A stretch of DNA of 64,000 bases from Arthrobacter celericrescens (GTDB lineage: Bacteria; Actinomycetota; Actinomycetes; Actinomycetales; Micrococcaceae), in assembly GCF_003614925.1 (NCBI RefSeq), contig NZ_QYLP01000021.1, positions 1 through 64,000 of the forward strand. The letters are read 5' to 3'. A model generated the notes under the pieces. It was not told the DNA's origin, made no database searches, and saw only the letters and a list, made by a program, of their open reading frames with translations. Positions 26,997-34,287 of this stretch are shown here, in pieces (the first letter of the stretch is position 1; each line of letters opens with the position of its first letter). A program made the position numbers and the translations under genes.

Positions 26997-27845
26997 TCAT
27001 TCCTGTTCCGCCTTGGTTTCCGGAGCGGCAGGGACGGCCGGGCCAACGCCCTCCGGGGCGCCCATCCAGCGGCTGATTTCGATGTCTCCGGAGGTGTCGC
27101 GCTGGACGGTGGGGGCGATGACCAGTTCCTGCACCACGGTGCGCTGCGGCAGGGTTGCCACGAGGTGGATGGCGCGGGCGACGTCCTCCGGCTGGACCAT
27201 CCCGGCGCGTTCGTCGTCGCGGGGCGGCCGGGCACGGTTGTCCAGGATCGGCGTCGCGGTCTCCCCCGGGAGGATGGTGACGGCACGCAGTCCCTCGTTG
27301 CGGAAGGTGTTGTGAAGGTAGGTCATGAAGTTCCGCACGGCGGCCTTCGCCGCGCCGTAGGCCGCGCCGCCGAGGAGGTTGGGGTTGACGGCGGCCAGGG
27401 ACGAGACGGTGATGATGGTGCCCGTCTTGCGCCCGAGCATGTCCGGCAGGACCGCCTGGCTGAGCAGGTAGACCGCGTTGAGGTTGACGTCCAGGACGCC
27501 GTTCCATTCATCTTCGCTGATCCAGCGGACGTTGAGCACCTTGCTGGCGCTTCCGGCGTTGTTCACCAGGAGGTCCACCGGCCCGAGGGTTTCACGGACC
27601 CAGGAGACCAGCGCCTCCACGTCTTCCTTGGCGGTGATGTCCGCCGCTCGGGCGAACGCACGGCCTCCGGCGGCCTCGATCTGCGCGGCGACTTCCTGCA
27701 GCACCTCAGCGCGCCGTCCGGTGAGGACCACGCTGGCACCCTCCGCGGCGAGCAGTTCCGCCGTCGAACGGCCCATTCCGGTGCCGGCACCGGTGACGAT
27801 GGCTACCTTGCCGTCCAGGAGTCCCCTGTTCTCCGGAAGTCCCAT
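26997..27845 (-). CDS. SDR-family oxidoreductase
   Basis: A 282-residue classical SDR: 'TGAGTGMGRS' cofactor loop, 'NNAGSAS', catalytic Ser in 'VSSLAA', and Y-x-x-x-K in 'YGAAKAA'. An Arg-rich 'TGRRAEV' after strand 2 suggests NADP(H). The C-terminal extension of about 40 residues is rich in Pro, Ala and Glu. AAGGAC precedes the ATG. It is the first gene of the operon that continues into the aminotransferase and TetR. Its promoter nearly duplicates that of the RraA-MHS-Pxp operon. Confidence 0.82.
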   Translation of the reverse strand: MGLPENRGLLDGKVAIVTGAGTGMGRSTAELLAAEGASVVLTGRRAEVLQEVAAQIEAAGGRAFARAADITAKEDVEALVSWVRETLGPVDLLVNNAGSASKVLNVRWISEDEWNGVLDVNLNAVYLLSQAVLPDMLGRKTGTIITVSSLAAVNPNLLGGAAYGAAKAAVRNFMTYLHNTFRNEGLRAVTILPGETATPILDNRARPPRDDERAGMVQPEDVARAIHLVATLPQRTVVQELVIAPTVQRDTSGDIEISRWMGAPEGVGPAVPAAPETKAEQE

Positions 27846-27864
27846 GGTTCAGTCCTTAGTTTGA

Positions 27865-27906
27865 TTTGAGATTGACATCACATTTGAGAAGAGTTTCTCA
27901 TTTGAA
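27865..27906 (-). promoter_or_regulatory. Promoter/operator of the SDR-aminotransferase operon, duplicated at 32802
   Basis: Positions 27865-27903 match 32802-32840 at 33 of 39 positions. Within it TGAGAAGAGTTTCTCA is a perfect 6-4-6 palindrome. Minus-strand TTCAAA (27906-27901) and TGTGAT (27882-27877) with an 18-bp spacer are a possible promoter, with the same geometry at the other copy. Confidence 0.65.
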
Positions 27907-27909
27907 AGG

Positions 27910-27928
27910 CGGGCGGTCAAGCCGCCCG
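27910..27928. terminator. Short GC hairpin after pxpC
   Basis: CGGGCGG-TCAAG-CCGCCCG (7-bp perfect stem) lies just after the PxpC stop and just ahead of the next operon promoter. No T-run. Confidence 0.45.
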
Positions 27929-27936
27929 GGCGGAAT

Positions 27937-28959
27937 TCAGGCAGCGGGCGCTGGCAGCGCCGCATGCGGGAGCCCGACGGCGCCGAACACCGCGCGCACG
28001 CGCTCCTCCAGCAGTGCCAGGCCACGCTGCTGTTCACGGTAGGCCTCGACGGCCTGCTCGTTGCCGACCCAGCGGAACGTCATCTTCCGACCGGGACTGG
28101 CCTGGCCCAGCATCGGGAGCGAAGCCTTCGCGGCGATGGCGACGATCGGATAGCCGGCGGTCAGCGTGCGCGAACGGCCCAGGATGATGAGTTCATCCCC
28201 GTGCGGGATTTCGAACGCGCCGATCGGCACGCCATGGGAGACGATTTCGCCCAGTCCCTCCGGATGCACCACGGGGCCATCCAAGCGCAGGCCAACATGG
28301 TTGGATCTGGGGCCAACCGTGTAGTGGCTGGATTCCAACAGCTTCCGGATTCCGGGGGTGCGCCCGGTTTCCGGACCGTCGACGACGTCGATCGTCCACA
28401 CCGCCGGGTTGAAGTCCGGCACGGGGACCGGCAGCCGGAACAGCGGCTGGTCAAGGTACGGGTGCGTGAAGCCGCGGTAGCGGGTGCGCAGGAGGATGCG
28501 CTGCCCGGCGGTGATCTGCTGCGGGAAGCCCATCCTGGCTTCGGGCGCGGCGCTGCCCATGAACCGCGGGGTGTCCAGGTGTCCGCTGAAGGCCAGGTAG
28601 TTCCGCATACCGCCCTTGGCGTTGGCGATGACCACGCGCGCGCCCGCAGGCAGGCACAGGGGTTCCCACATGGGAACGGGATCGCCGTTGACAGTGATGT
28701 CCGCCGGGACGCCGGTCACCGCGCACAGCACATCCCGCTCCGGTGTGAAGGAGAACCGGCCGCCCATGATTTCCAGGAGGGCGGCCTTCCGGCCGTTGCC
28801 GGCCAGGATGTTGGCGGTGGCCGCGGAGAGCTGGTCCGCCGCGCCGCCGCAGGGCACGCCGAGCGCCTCGGAGTCTTCACGGCCCAGGTCCTGGAAGGTG
28901 GAAAGCCAGCCGGCCTCGTGGACGGTCAGCGACACCGGATGTTCGTCAATGGCAGTCAC
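27937..28959 (-). CDS. pxpC: 5-oxoprolinase subunit C-like (biotin-dependent carboxyltransferase/KipA family)
   Basis: A 340-residue PxpC/KipA-type protein (CT_A_B family): 'LTVHEAGWLSTFQDLGREDSEALGVPCGGAADQLSAATAN', 'ALLEIMGGRFSF' and 'GPRSNHVGLRLDG'. With PxpB and PxpA it forms the ATP-dependent 5-oxoprolinase that opens the pyroglutamate ring. The GTG at 28959 overlaps the PxpB stop (GTGA). It is the last gene of an operon that also holds a transporter and a RraA-like aldolase, so the true lactam may be a pyroglutamate analogue. Confidence 0.85.
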   Translation of the reverse strand: MTAIDEHPVSLTVHEAGWLSTFQDLGREDSEALGVPCGGAADQLSAATANILAGNGRKAALLEIMGGRFSFTPERDVLCAVTGVPADITVNGDPVPMWEPLCLPAGARVVIANAKGGMRNYLAFSGHLDTPRFMGSAAPEARMGFPQQITAGQRILLRTRYRGFTHPYLDQPLFRLPVPVPDFNPAVWTIDVVDGPETGRTPGIRKLLESSHYTVGPRSNHVGLRLDGPVVHPEGLGEIVSHGVPIGAFEIPHGDELIILGRSRTLTAGYPIVAIAAKASLPMLGQASPGRKMTFRWVGNEQAVEAYREQQRGLALLEERVRAVFGAVGLPHAALPAPAA

Positions 28960-29768
28960 AGCGCGCTCCCGGGCTGCCGGGCAGCGTCCGAGTCCGCCGC
29001 CGGCTGGTCCGCCGTGGCGGCCCGCAGGAACGTCCCCTCGAGGCCCTGCCATTCGCTTTCCGGGACCACCTCGAAGCGCACTGTGTCGCCCGGAAGGTAC
29101 GACGTTGCCGGGTCCTCGCGGATATCGCAGATGGTCACGGGCGTGCGGCCGATGACCTTCCAGCCGCTGGGGCCGGGGAAAGGCTGGATGATGGCGTTGG
29201 TCCCGGCCACCATCACCGAGCCCGGCTCCACATTGGTGCGGGGTTCCCGGCAGCGGCTCACCTGGCCGGGGAACTTTACGCCGCCCATCATGGGGGCCAT
29301 GGCGGCGGCCAGCAGGTTGATGGTCAGCGTGGAGGACGCAAACGCGGCCAGCACTGCTTCGGGGCTCATCCCGAGTTCCTCCGCAACGCCCGGAAGGTCC
29401 GGGGAGTACTCCTCGCTGACCACCATCGGGATCACGAAATGCGCCCGGGGAGGGGCAGCCGCCGCTCCGGAAAGGAGCCCGTCCCAGTCCGCCCCGGCGG
29501 CCGCCAGCCGGACGGTCTGCGCAAGCTGGCCGTGGCTGACTGCCAGGCAGTCGAACTCAAGCAGCAGCGACTCGACCCCGGCAACGACGTCGACCATTCC
29601 ATACGGCCGCATGCCGAGGAGGAGGTCGCGGAGGCGGCCGGCCACGGCGCGCCGCACGCCGGCGTCGTCGCTTCTGGCCCGGAACATCAGGGCCGAATCG
29701 CCGAACGGTTCGGCCTCCAGCTCCGGCGGCTGCTTAGGGTGCCCGGTGGGGGCGGTGTTGGTGCTCAT
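28956..29768 (-). CDS. pxpB: 5-oxoprolinase subunit B-like (KipI family)
   Basis: A 270-residue CT_C_D family protein: 'EPFGDSALMFRA' at the N-terminus, then 'FVIPMVVSEEYSPDLPGVAEELGMSPEAV', and 'FPGPSGWKVIGRTP' near the C-terminus. The usual 'HxxxxYxVxxxGFxPGFxYLG' segment is replaced by 'AFASSTLTINLLAAAMAPMMGGVKF', a clear departure from standard PxpB. The C-terminal tail is Ala/Asp-rich. Subunits B and C together carry the ATP-dependent step. It overlaps pxpC by four bases. Confidence 0.75.
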   Translation of the reverse strand: MSTNTAPTGHPKQPPELEAEPFGDSALMFRARSDDAGVRRAVAGRLRDLLLGMRPYGMVDVVAGVESLLLEFDCLAVSHGQLAQTVRLAAAGADWDGLLSGAAAAPPRAHFVIPMVVSEEYSPDLPGVAEELGMSPEAVLAAFASSTLTINLLAAAMAPMMGGVKFPGQVSRCREPRTNVEPGSVMVAGTNAIIQPFPGPSGWKVIGRTPVTICDIREDPATSYLPGDTVRFEVVPESEWQGLEGTFLRAATADQPAADSDAARQPGSAL

Positions 29769-29806
29769 GGGTCCTGCCCGGTCGTGGTGGTCGGCTGCCG
29801 TCAGGT

Positions 29807-30610
29807 TCAGACCGCGGCGAGGCGGGCCTTTTCGGCCAGGACTTCCTGCAGGCCGGTGGCCTTGACGCCGGCGGCTTCCAGCGCGGCGCGCAGCGCGGTG
29901 CCGTTCTGGAGGACCTGCGGGTGGTCGCCGTGGAGGAGCACGACGTCGGCATCATGGCCGAGCGGGACCACCTTGCCGGTGACGGCGCGGACGGTTCCTT
30001 CGGTGACCACCTGGACCACGCGGCGGCCGATTTCCTCGGGGTCGTGCAGCAGTGCGCCTTCGCTGTTGCGGGAGACCGGCATGCCGTCCTCGCCGTAGCC
30101 GCGGTCGGCCAGGAAGACGTAGCCGACTTCGAGTCCGCGCTTGCGGGACTCGTCGGCGAGCAGGCCGTTCTGGCAGATCACGATGTAGGAGGGGTCGTAG
30201 GCCTTGATGGCGTCAGTGATGGCGCGGGCGTGCTTGGCGTCGGTCTGGGCGATGCTGCCCATGCGGCCGTGCGGGGCGACGTGGCTGATCTTGCCGCCGT
30301 GGATGCGCGCGAAGGCGTCCAGGGCGCCGATCTGGTAGAGCACGTCGGTGCGGATTTCCTCTTCGCTGGCCTCGATGAGGCGGCGGCCGAAGCCCACCAG
30401 GTCCGGGTAGCCGGGGTGCGCGCCGAGTTCGATGCCGCGCTCCACGCAGGCCTTGACGGTGGCGTCCATGACGCGCGGGTCACCGGCGTGGAAGCCGCAG
30501 GCGATGTTGGAGGCCGTGACCAGGCCCAGCAGGGCGTCGTCGTCGCCGATGGTGTAGTTTCCGTAGCTTTCGCCGAGGTCTGCGACGACGGCGACTGAGT
30601 TGATGCCCAA
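29807..30610 (-). CDS. pxpA: 5-oxoprolinase subunit A-like (LamB/YcsF family)
   Basis: A 267-residue LamB/YcsF protein: 'VADLGESYGNYTIGDDDALLGLVTASNIACGFHAGDP', with 'LGAHPGYPDLVGFGRR', 'HVAPHGRMG' and 'FLADRGYGEDG'. Two standard motifs are altered: the usual N-terminal 'DLNADLGE' reads 'VVADLGE', and the usual 'VKPHGALYN' reads 'VAPHGRMGS'. A TTG at 30610 follows GGGAG and is preferred over a longer frame to 30652. These changes support an altered substrate compared with housekeeping 5-oxoprolinase. Confidence 0.78.
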   Translation of the reverse strand: MGINSVAVVADLGESYGNYTIGDDDALLGLVTASNIACGFHAGDPRVMDATVKACVERGIELGAHPGYPDLVGFGRRLIEASEEEIRTDVLYQIGALDAFARIHGGKISHVAPHGRMGSIAQTDAKHARAITDAIKAYDPSYIVICQNGLLADESRKRGLEVGYVFLADRGYGEDGMPVSRNSEGALLHDPEEIGRRVVQVVTEGTVRAVTGKVVPLGHDADVVLLHGDHPQVLQNGTALRAALEAAGVKATGLQEVLAEKARLAAV

Positions 30611-30651
30611 GGTGACTCCCGATGGTTCTCGTTTGTGGTGCTTATGGTCCA

Positions 30652-30692
30652 ACGACGGCGGCCTGCCGGCAATGGCGGCAGGCCGCCGTCGT
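30652..30692. terminator. Perfect 17-bp hairpin between the MHS transporter and pxpA genes
   Basis: ACGACGGCGGCCTGCCG (30652-30668) pairs perfectly with 30676-30692 across a 7-base loop. No T-run follows on the minus strand, so it may attenuate or process the operon mRNA rather than end it. It belongs to the GACGGCGG hairpin set. Confidence 0.55.
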
Positions 30693-30702
30693 ACGGGTTC
30701 TG

Positions 30703-32052
30703 TTAGTGGGTGGCCAGCGGCTGGCCCTTGGTTTCCTTCAGGAAGAAGACGGACACCAGGGTGATGATGGCGGTGCCGATCGCGGCGTACGCCGGGACCA
30801 TGCTGTTGCCGGTGGCCTTGATGATTTCCGTCATGACCAGCGGGGCGCTGCCGCCGAAGATGATGGTGCTGATGCTGAAGCCGATGCTGTAGGCGCTGTA
30901 GCGGACCGTGGTGGGGAACATTTCTGTCAGCACGGTGTGCACCACGGCGGCGTGGCCGGAGAAGGCGATGGCCATGACCACGGTGGCGATGCAGGCCGGG
31001 AGCATTTGGCCCGAGGTGATCAGCCCGAACATCGGGTAGGACACCACGGCCATGAGCACGGCGGAGAGGGCGAGCACGGGCTTGCGGCCGATCCGGTCGG
31101 ACAGGCGGGCCATCAGCGGGATGGAGATGATGATCGCCACCAGGCTGAAGGCTGTGACGGTCAGTGCCTGCAGCATGCTGAAGTTGTGTCCGCTGCCCAG
31201 TTGGGTCTTCAGGTAGGTGGGCATGTAGGCGAAGAGCAGGTAGTAGCCGGGGCCGTTCACCGCGGGGAGGAAGATGGTCAGCGCGATGGCCTTCAGGTGG
31301 CGCTTGGACGTGAATACGGCGCGCAGCGGGTTGCGCTCCACCTCGTTGCGCTCGCGGAGGGCGGCGAAATGCGGGGTGTCTTCCATCTTGGAGCGGATGT
31401 AGAAGCCGATGTAGCCCAGCGGCACGGCGAAGAGGAACGGCAGGCGCCAGGCCCAGGATTCCATGGTGGCGTCGCCCAAGGTGGTGATGAGGGTTGCGGA
31501 GAAGGCGCTGCCGAAGAGCAGGGCGCAGAAGGAACCCACGGCGATGAAGCTCATGGAGAAGTTGCGGTGCCTGTTGTGCGCGTACTCACCCACGAAGGCC
31601 ATGGCGCCGGCCACCTCGCCGCCGGCGGAGAAGCCCTGCAGGATGCGGAGCAGGATCAGCAGCGCCGGAGCAGCCCAGCCGATCACCGACGAGGACGGGA
31701 TGAGGCCGATGCAGGCGGTGGCGCCCGAGATGAGCAGCAGGAGCATCGCGAGGAGGTTCTTGCGGCCCAGCTTGTCGCCCAGGTAGCCGCAGATGATGCT
31801 GCCGAAGGGCCGGGCGAGGAAGCTGACCAGGAAGCCCACGTTGGTGAGCAGCAGGGACCCGAGGTCCTTGGAGCCCATGATGTTGATGGCCAGGTAGGTG
31901 GTCAGCAGGCCGTAAATGCCGTAGTCGTACCACTCCACGAAGGAGCCCATGGTGCCGGCGATCGTCGCCTTGCGCACCATCTTGCCGTCTGCGGTGACGA
32001 CCTTGATTTGAGCGGTGTTCAGTTCCACTGAGTCCGTCGTTTGCTTTGTCAT
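30703..32052 (-). CDS. MFS transporter, metabolite:H+ symporter (MHS) family
   Basis: A 449-residue transporter with 12 helices. 'SFVEWYDYGIYGLLTTYLAINIM' in TM1 and 'ARPFGSIICGYLGDKLGRKN' are the MHS-family hallmarks (ProP/KgtP/ShiA type). 'LLRILQGFSAGGEVAGAMAFVGEYA' in TM4 and the second motif A 'MARLSDRIGRKPVLAL' are intact. MHS members import carboxylic acids, betaines and related zwitterions. It lies between a RraA-like aldolase and the pxp genes, so it is the likely importer of the compound this operon degrades. Confidence 0.85.
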   Translation of the reverse strand: MTKQTTDSVELNTAQIKVVTADGKMVRKATIAGTMGSFVEWYDYGIYGLLTTYLAINIMGSKDLGSLLLTNVGFLVSFLARPFGSIICGYLGDKLGRKNLLAMLLLLISGATACIGLIPSSSVIGWAAPALLILLRILQGFSAGGEVAGAMAFVGEYAHNRHRNFSMSFIAVGSFCALLFGSAFSATLITTLGDATMESWAWRLPFLFAVPLGYIGFYIRSKMEDTPHFAALRERNEVERNPLRAVFTSKRHLKAIALTIFLPAVNGPGYYLLFAYMPTYLKTQLGSGHNFSMLQALTVTAFSLVAIIISIPLMARLSDRIGRKPVLALSAVLMAVVSYPMFGLITSGQMLPACIATVVMAIAFSGHAAVVHTVLTEMFPTTVRYSAYSIGFSISTIIFGGSAPLVMTEIIKATGNSMVPAYAAIGTAIITLVSVFFLKETKGQPLATH

Positions 32053-32114
32053 GTGGGGGGTGCTTTCAGTCTAGGAGGGGCCCGGGATGGGAGAAAGCCT
32101 TGCTGGGGTGGGGG

Positions 32115-32747
32115 TCAGTTGTATTCGCTGGTGATTTCGGCGGTCATTTCCGCCTCGTGTGCGGCGACGGCCTTCACGAGTTCGAGGATTTCCTCGGCGC
32201 GTGCCTGCGGGATGATGACGACGCCGTCGTCATCGGCGGCCACGATGTCACCGGCGGCGCACACGATGCCGCCGATCGCCACCGCTTCGCCGATTACCCC
32301 AGGGCCGTTCTTGAACGGACCTGCGGGGGTGACTCCGCGGGCGAAGACCGGGAACTTGATCTCGGCGATGGTGGCCCGGTCCCGGATGTAGCCGTCGATG
32401 ACCGCGCCGGTGGCGCCGGCCGCCGCGAAGCGCTGCGAGAGCTGTTCGCCCACGAGGGCACGGTGCTCGTGCCCGAAACCGTTGATGACAACAACGTCGC
32501 CGGGCTCGATGTAGTTCAGGGCCTCGATGACGGCTGCGTTGTCGCCGGCGGCGCCGAGGACCGGCAGGGCGGCACCGACGCAGCGCGCGCCGGCCCACAC
32601 CGTGCCGATGCGCCCGTCGACGATTCCGATCCGCTCCATGGCATCGCCGATGTTTGCCACCGGGAAGGCTTCGAAGGCCCGGACGAGTTCGCGGGACGGG
32701 CGGGTCCACGCCGCAGTGCGGACCGTGAGCTCGAGAGTTGTTGCCAT
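32115..32747 (-). CDS. RraA-like protein, probable 4-hydroxy-2-oxoacid aldolase/oxaloacetate decarboxylase
   Basis: A 210-residue member of the RraA/HMG-aldolase family. The active-site residues of the aldolase branch are visible: 'GDNAAVIEALNYIEPGDVVVINGFG' and 'GAVIDGYIRDR', with the metal-site Arg-Asp, unlike regulatory RraA. HMG aldolases cleave 4-hydroxy-4-methyl-2-oxoglutarate to two pyruvates and decarboxylate oxaloacetate. ATG 32747 is chosen; GTG 32756 is possible. It is the first gene of the RraA-MHS-PxpABC operon, so it probably performs the carbon-carbon cleavage of that pathway. Confidence 0.8.
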   Translation of the reverse strand: MATTLELTVRTAAWTRPSRELVRAFEAFPVANIGDAMERIGIVDGRIGTVWAGARCVGAALPVLGAAGDNAAVIEALNYIEPGDVVVINGFGHEHRALVGEQLSQRFAAAGATGAVIDGYIRDRATIAEIKFPVFARGVTPAGPFKNGPGVIGEAVAIGGIVCAAGDIVAADDDGVVIIPQARAEEILELVKAVAAHEAEMTAEITSEYN

Positions 32748-32801
32748 TTTCTTCACCTGTCGTCTTTCGTCCCAAAAGACCTGCCCGAGGGCTCCGATCG
32801 T

Positions 32802-32843
32802 TTTGAGACTGGAATCACATATGAGAAGAGTTTCGCGTTTTAA
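32802..32843 (-). promoter_or_regulatory. Promoter/operator of the RraA-MHS-Pxp operon, duplicated at 27865
   Basis: Positions 32802-32840 match 27865-27903 at 33 of 39 positions, including the core TGAGAAGAGTTTC. Minus-strand TTAAAA (32843-32838) and TGTGAT (32819-32814) have the same 18-bp spacing as the other copy. The right half of the palindrome is partly degraded here. Confidence 0.65.
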
Positions 32844-33016
32844 TCGGATGGCGTCAAGAGGCAGTGGTTACGGGCGTGTAAATCCGTCCTGGCGGGGCTC
32901 CCGCTCCGGGTTCCGGCCGGGCCTCCGGGAGTGAAGTCGTTTTGTACAGCACAATGGAAGGCGGGTGATCAATCTGGCCAGGCCTGAGCGCCGCCAGAGG
33001 CAGGAAGGCGAACACG

Positions 33017-33475
33017 ATGCAGGAACTGGACGCAACGGACAAGCGCATCCTTGCAGCGCTCGACGACGATCCGCGCCTTCCGGTGATGGTGCTCGCCCAG
33101 CGCTTGGGCTTGGCCCGCGGCACCGTGCAGTCTCGGCTGGAGCGGATGTCCGAGTCCGGCGCGCTGCGGCCGAACAGCAGCCGCGTCGTGCCCGCGGCGC
33201 TCGGCCGCGGGGTGGCCGCGGCGGTGAGCGCCGAACTGGACCAGCACCGGCTGAACGAAGCCATCGCCGCGCTGCGGGACATCCCCGAGGTCCTGGAATG
33301 CCACGCCCCGGCCGGCGACACCGACCTCATCATCCGCGTAGTAGCCACCAGCCCGGACGACCTCTACCGGGTGTCCGAGGAAATCCGGCTCTGCCCGGGA
33401 ATCGTGCGCACGTCCACGAGCATGTTCCTGCGCGAGGTGATCCCCTACCGGACCACCGGCCTGCTGCGGGGGTAG
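33017..33475 (+). CDS. Lrp/AsnC-family regulator
   Basis: A 152-residue protein with an N-terminal HTH ('LDATDKRILAALDDDPRLPVMVLAQRLGLARGTVQSRLERM') and a C-terminal RAM ligand domain ('DLIIRVVATSPDDLYRVSEEI'). AsnC-type regulators respond to amino acids. It diverges from the RraA-MHS-Pxp operon across 270 bp, so it is a second candidate, besides the TetR at 25055, for controlling that pathway. AGGAAGG lies about a dozen bases before the ATG. Confidence 0.82.
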   Translation: MQELDATDKRILAALDDDPRLPVMVLAQRLGLARGTVQSRLERMSESGALRPNSSRVVPAALGRGVAAAVSAELDQHRLNEAIAALRDIPEVLECHAPAGDTDLIIRVVATSPDDLYRVSEEIRLCPGIVRTSTSMFLREVIPYRTTGLLRG

Positions 33476-33558
33476 CCGCGAGGGCGAGCCGCCGCCGTCG
33501 GGTGTTCTCCATGACGTTAGGGGCGCGATTCCCGGATCGCCAAGCGGTGGCCGGCTGC

Positions 33559-34086
33559 TCAGCCAGCGAGCATCGCGTTTAGTGCAGCTCGTTCCTGAGG
33601 TGTATACGTATCCTCGTCCTCGGCGAGTAATCCTGCGGGTGTGCGGCCCAGTCCGTCTCGAGCGCCCCGGTTTGCCCCGCCCCGACAGAGCGCTTCGATG
33701 GCTGCTGGGTTCCCGCGGGTGACCGCTTCATGCAGCGGCGTCACCCCTCCATCGGCCTCGGCATCCACATCCGCTTCTGCGGCGAGGAGAATCTCAACCG
33801 CCTTGCGGCCAGCTCCTACGGCGTAGTGCAGGGCGGTGCGTCCGGTCTTGTCGCGCCTCGATACGTCGGCCCCGGCCGAAAGGAGGAGCTGTGTGACAAC
33901 GACCCGGTCAGCGTCATAGAAGGGTTCGAGCTCATTAACCGACTCCATCAAGGGCGTCACATCAGTGGTGTCCGACCCGTAGTCGTCAACCCGGACACCG
34001 ACGTCCAACAATTCGCGGACAAGTGCGACGTCGTCGCTCCACACGGCAAATCCCAAGGTGCGCGGCGTTCCCGGCTTCGACGGCAT
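33559..34086 (-). CDS. Ankyrin-repeat protein
   Basis: A 175-residue protein composed of about four ankyrin repeats. The clearest are 'TGRTALHYAVGAGRKAVEILLAAEADVDAEA', 'GGVTPLHEAVTRGNPAAIEALCRGGANRGARD' and 'LGRTPAGLLA'. There is no signal peptide. It probably mediates protein-protein contacts; there is no basis for a specific role. Codon use is less GC-biased than in nearby catabolic genes. It sits directly ahead of, and divergent from, the WXG-type secretion locus. Confidence 0.78.
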   Translation of the reverse strand: MPSKPGTPRTLGFAVWSDDVALVRELLDVGVRVDDYGSDTTDVTPLMESVNELEPFYDADRVVVTQLLLSAGADVSRRDKTGRTALHYAVGAGRKAVEILLAAEADVDAEADGGVTPLHEAVTRGNPAAIEALCRGGANRGARDGLGRTPAGLLAEDEDTYTPQERAALNAMLAG

Positions 34087-34287
34087 GCTCTAATCATCCA
34101 TCGAGAATGGAGATCTCCTCGGGATTCACCGACCAATCAATGTGGCTGTCGGAGAATTCCAATATTCACAGCGACCAGTGTCCCCAGGGCACCTCTCCCC
34201 ATCGCCGCCCGGCGCGGCGGGCCGTAGGATCGGCAATGCCGGAACGGCTGGCACAATGTGGGGCACAGACATTCGCTCGGGGGAATC

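Noticed and set aside
26887..27000. Longer aminotransferase start at 27000
   Set aside because: It gives an ATGA overlap with the SDR gene, but adds a Thr/Gln/Pro-rich leader coded by GGCTGGGT-like repeats. Kept only as an alternative.
30622..32031. A 469-codon plus-strand frame
   Set aside because: Exact shadow of the MHS transporter; low-complexity Glu/His/Gly translation.
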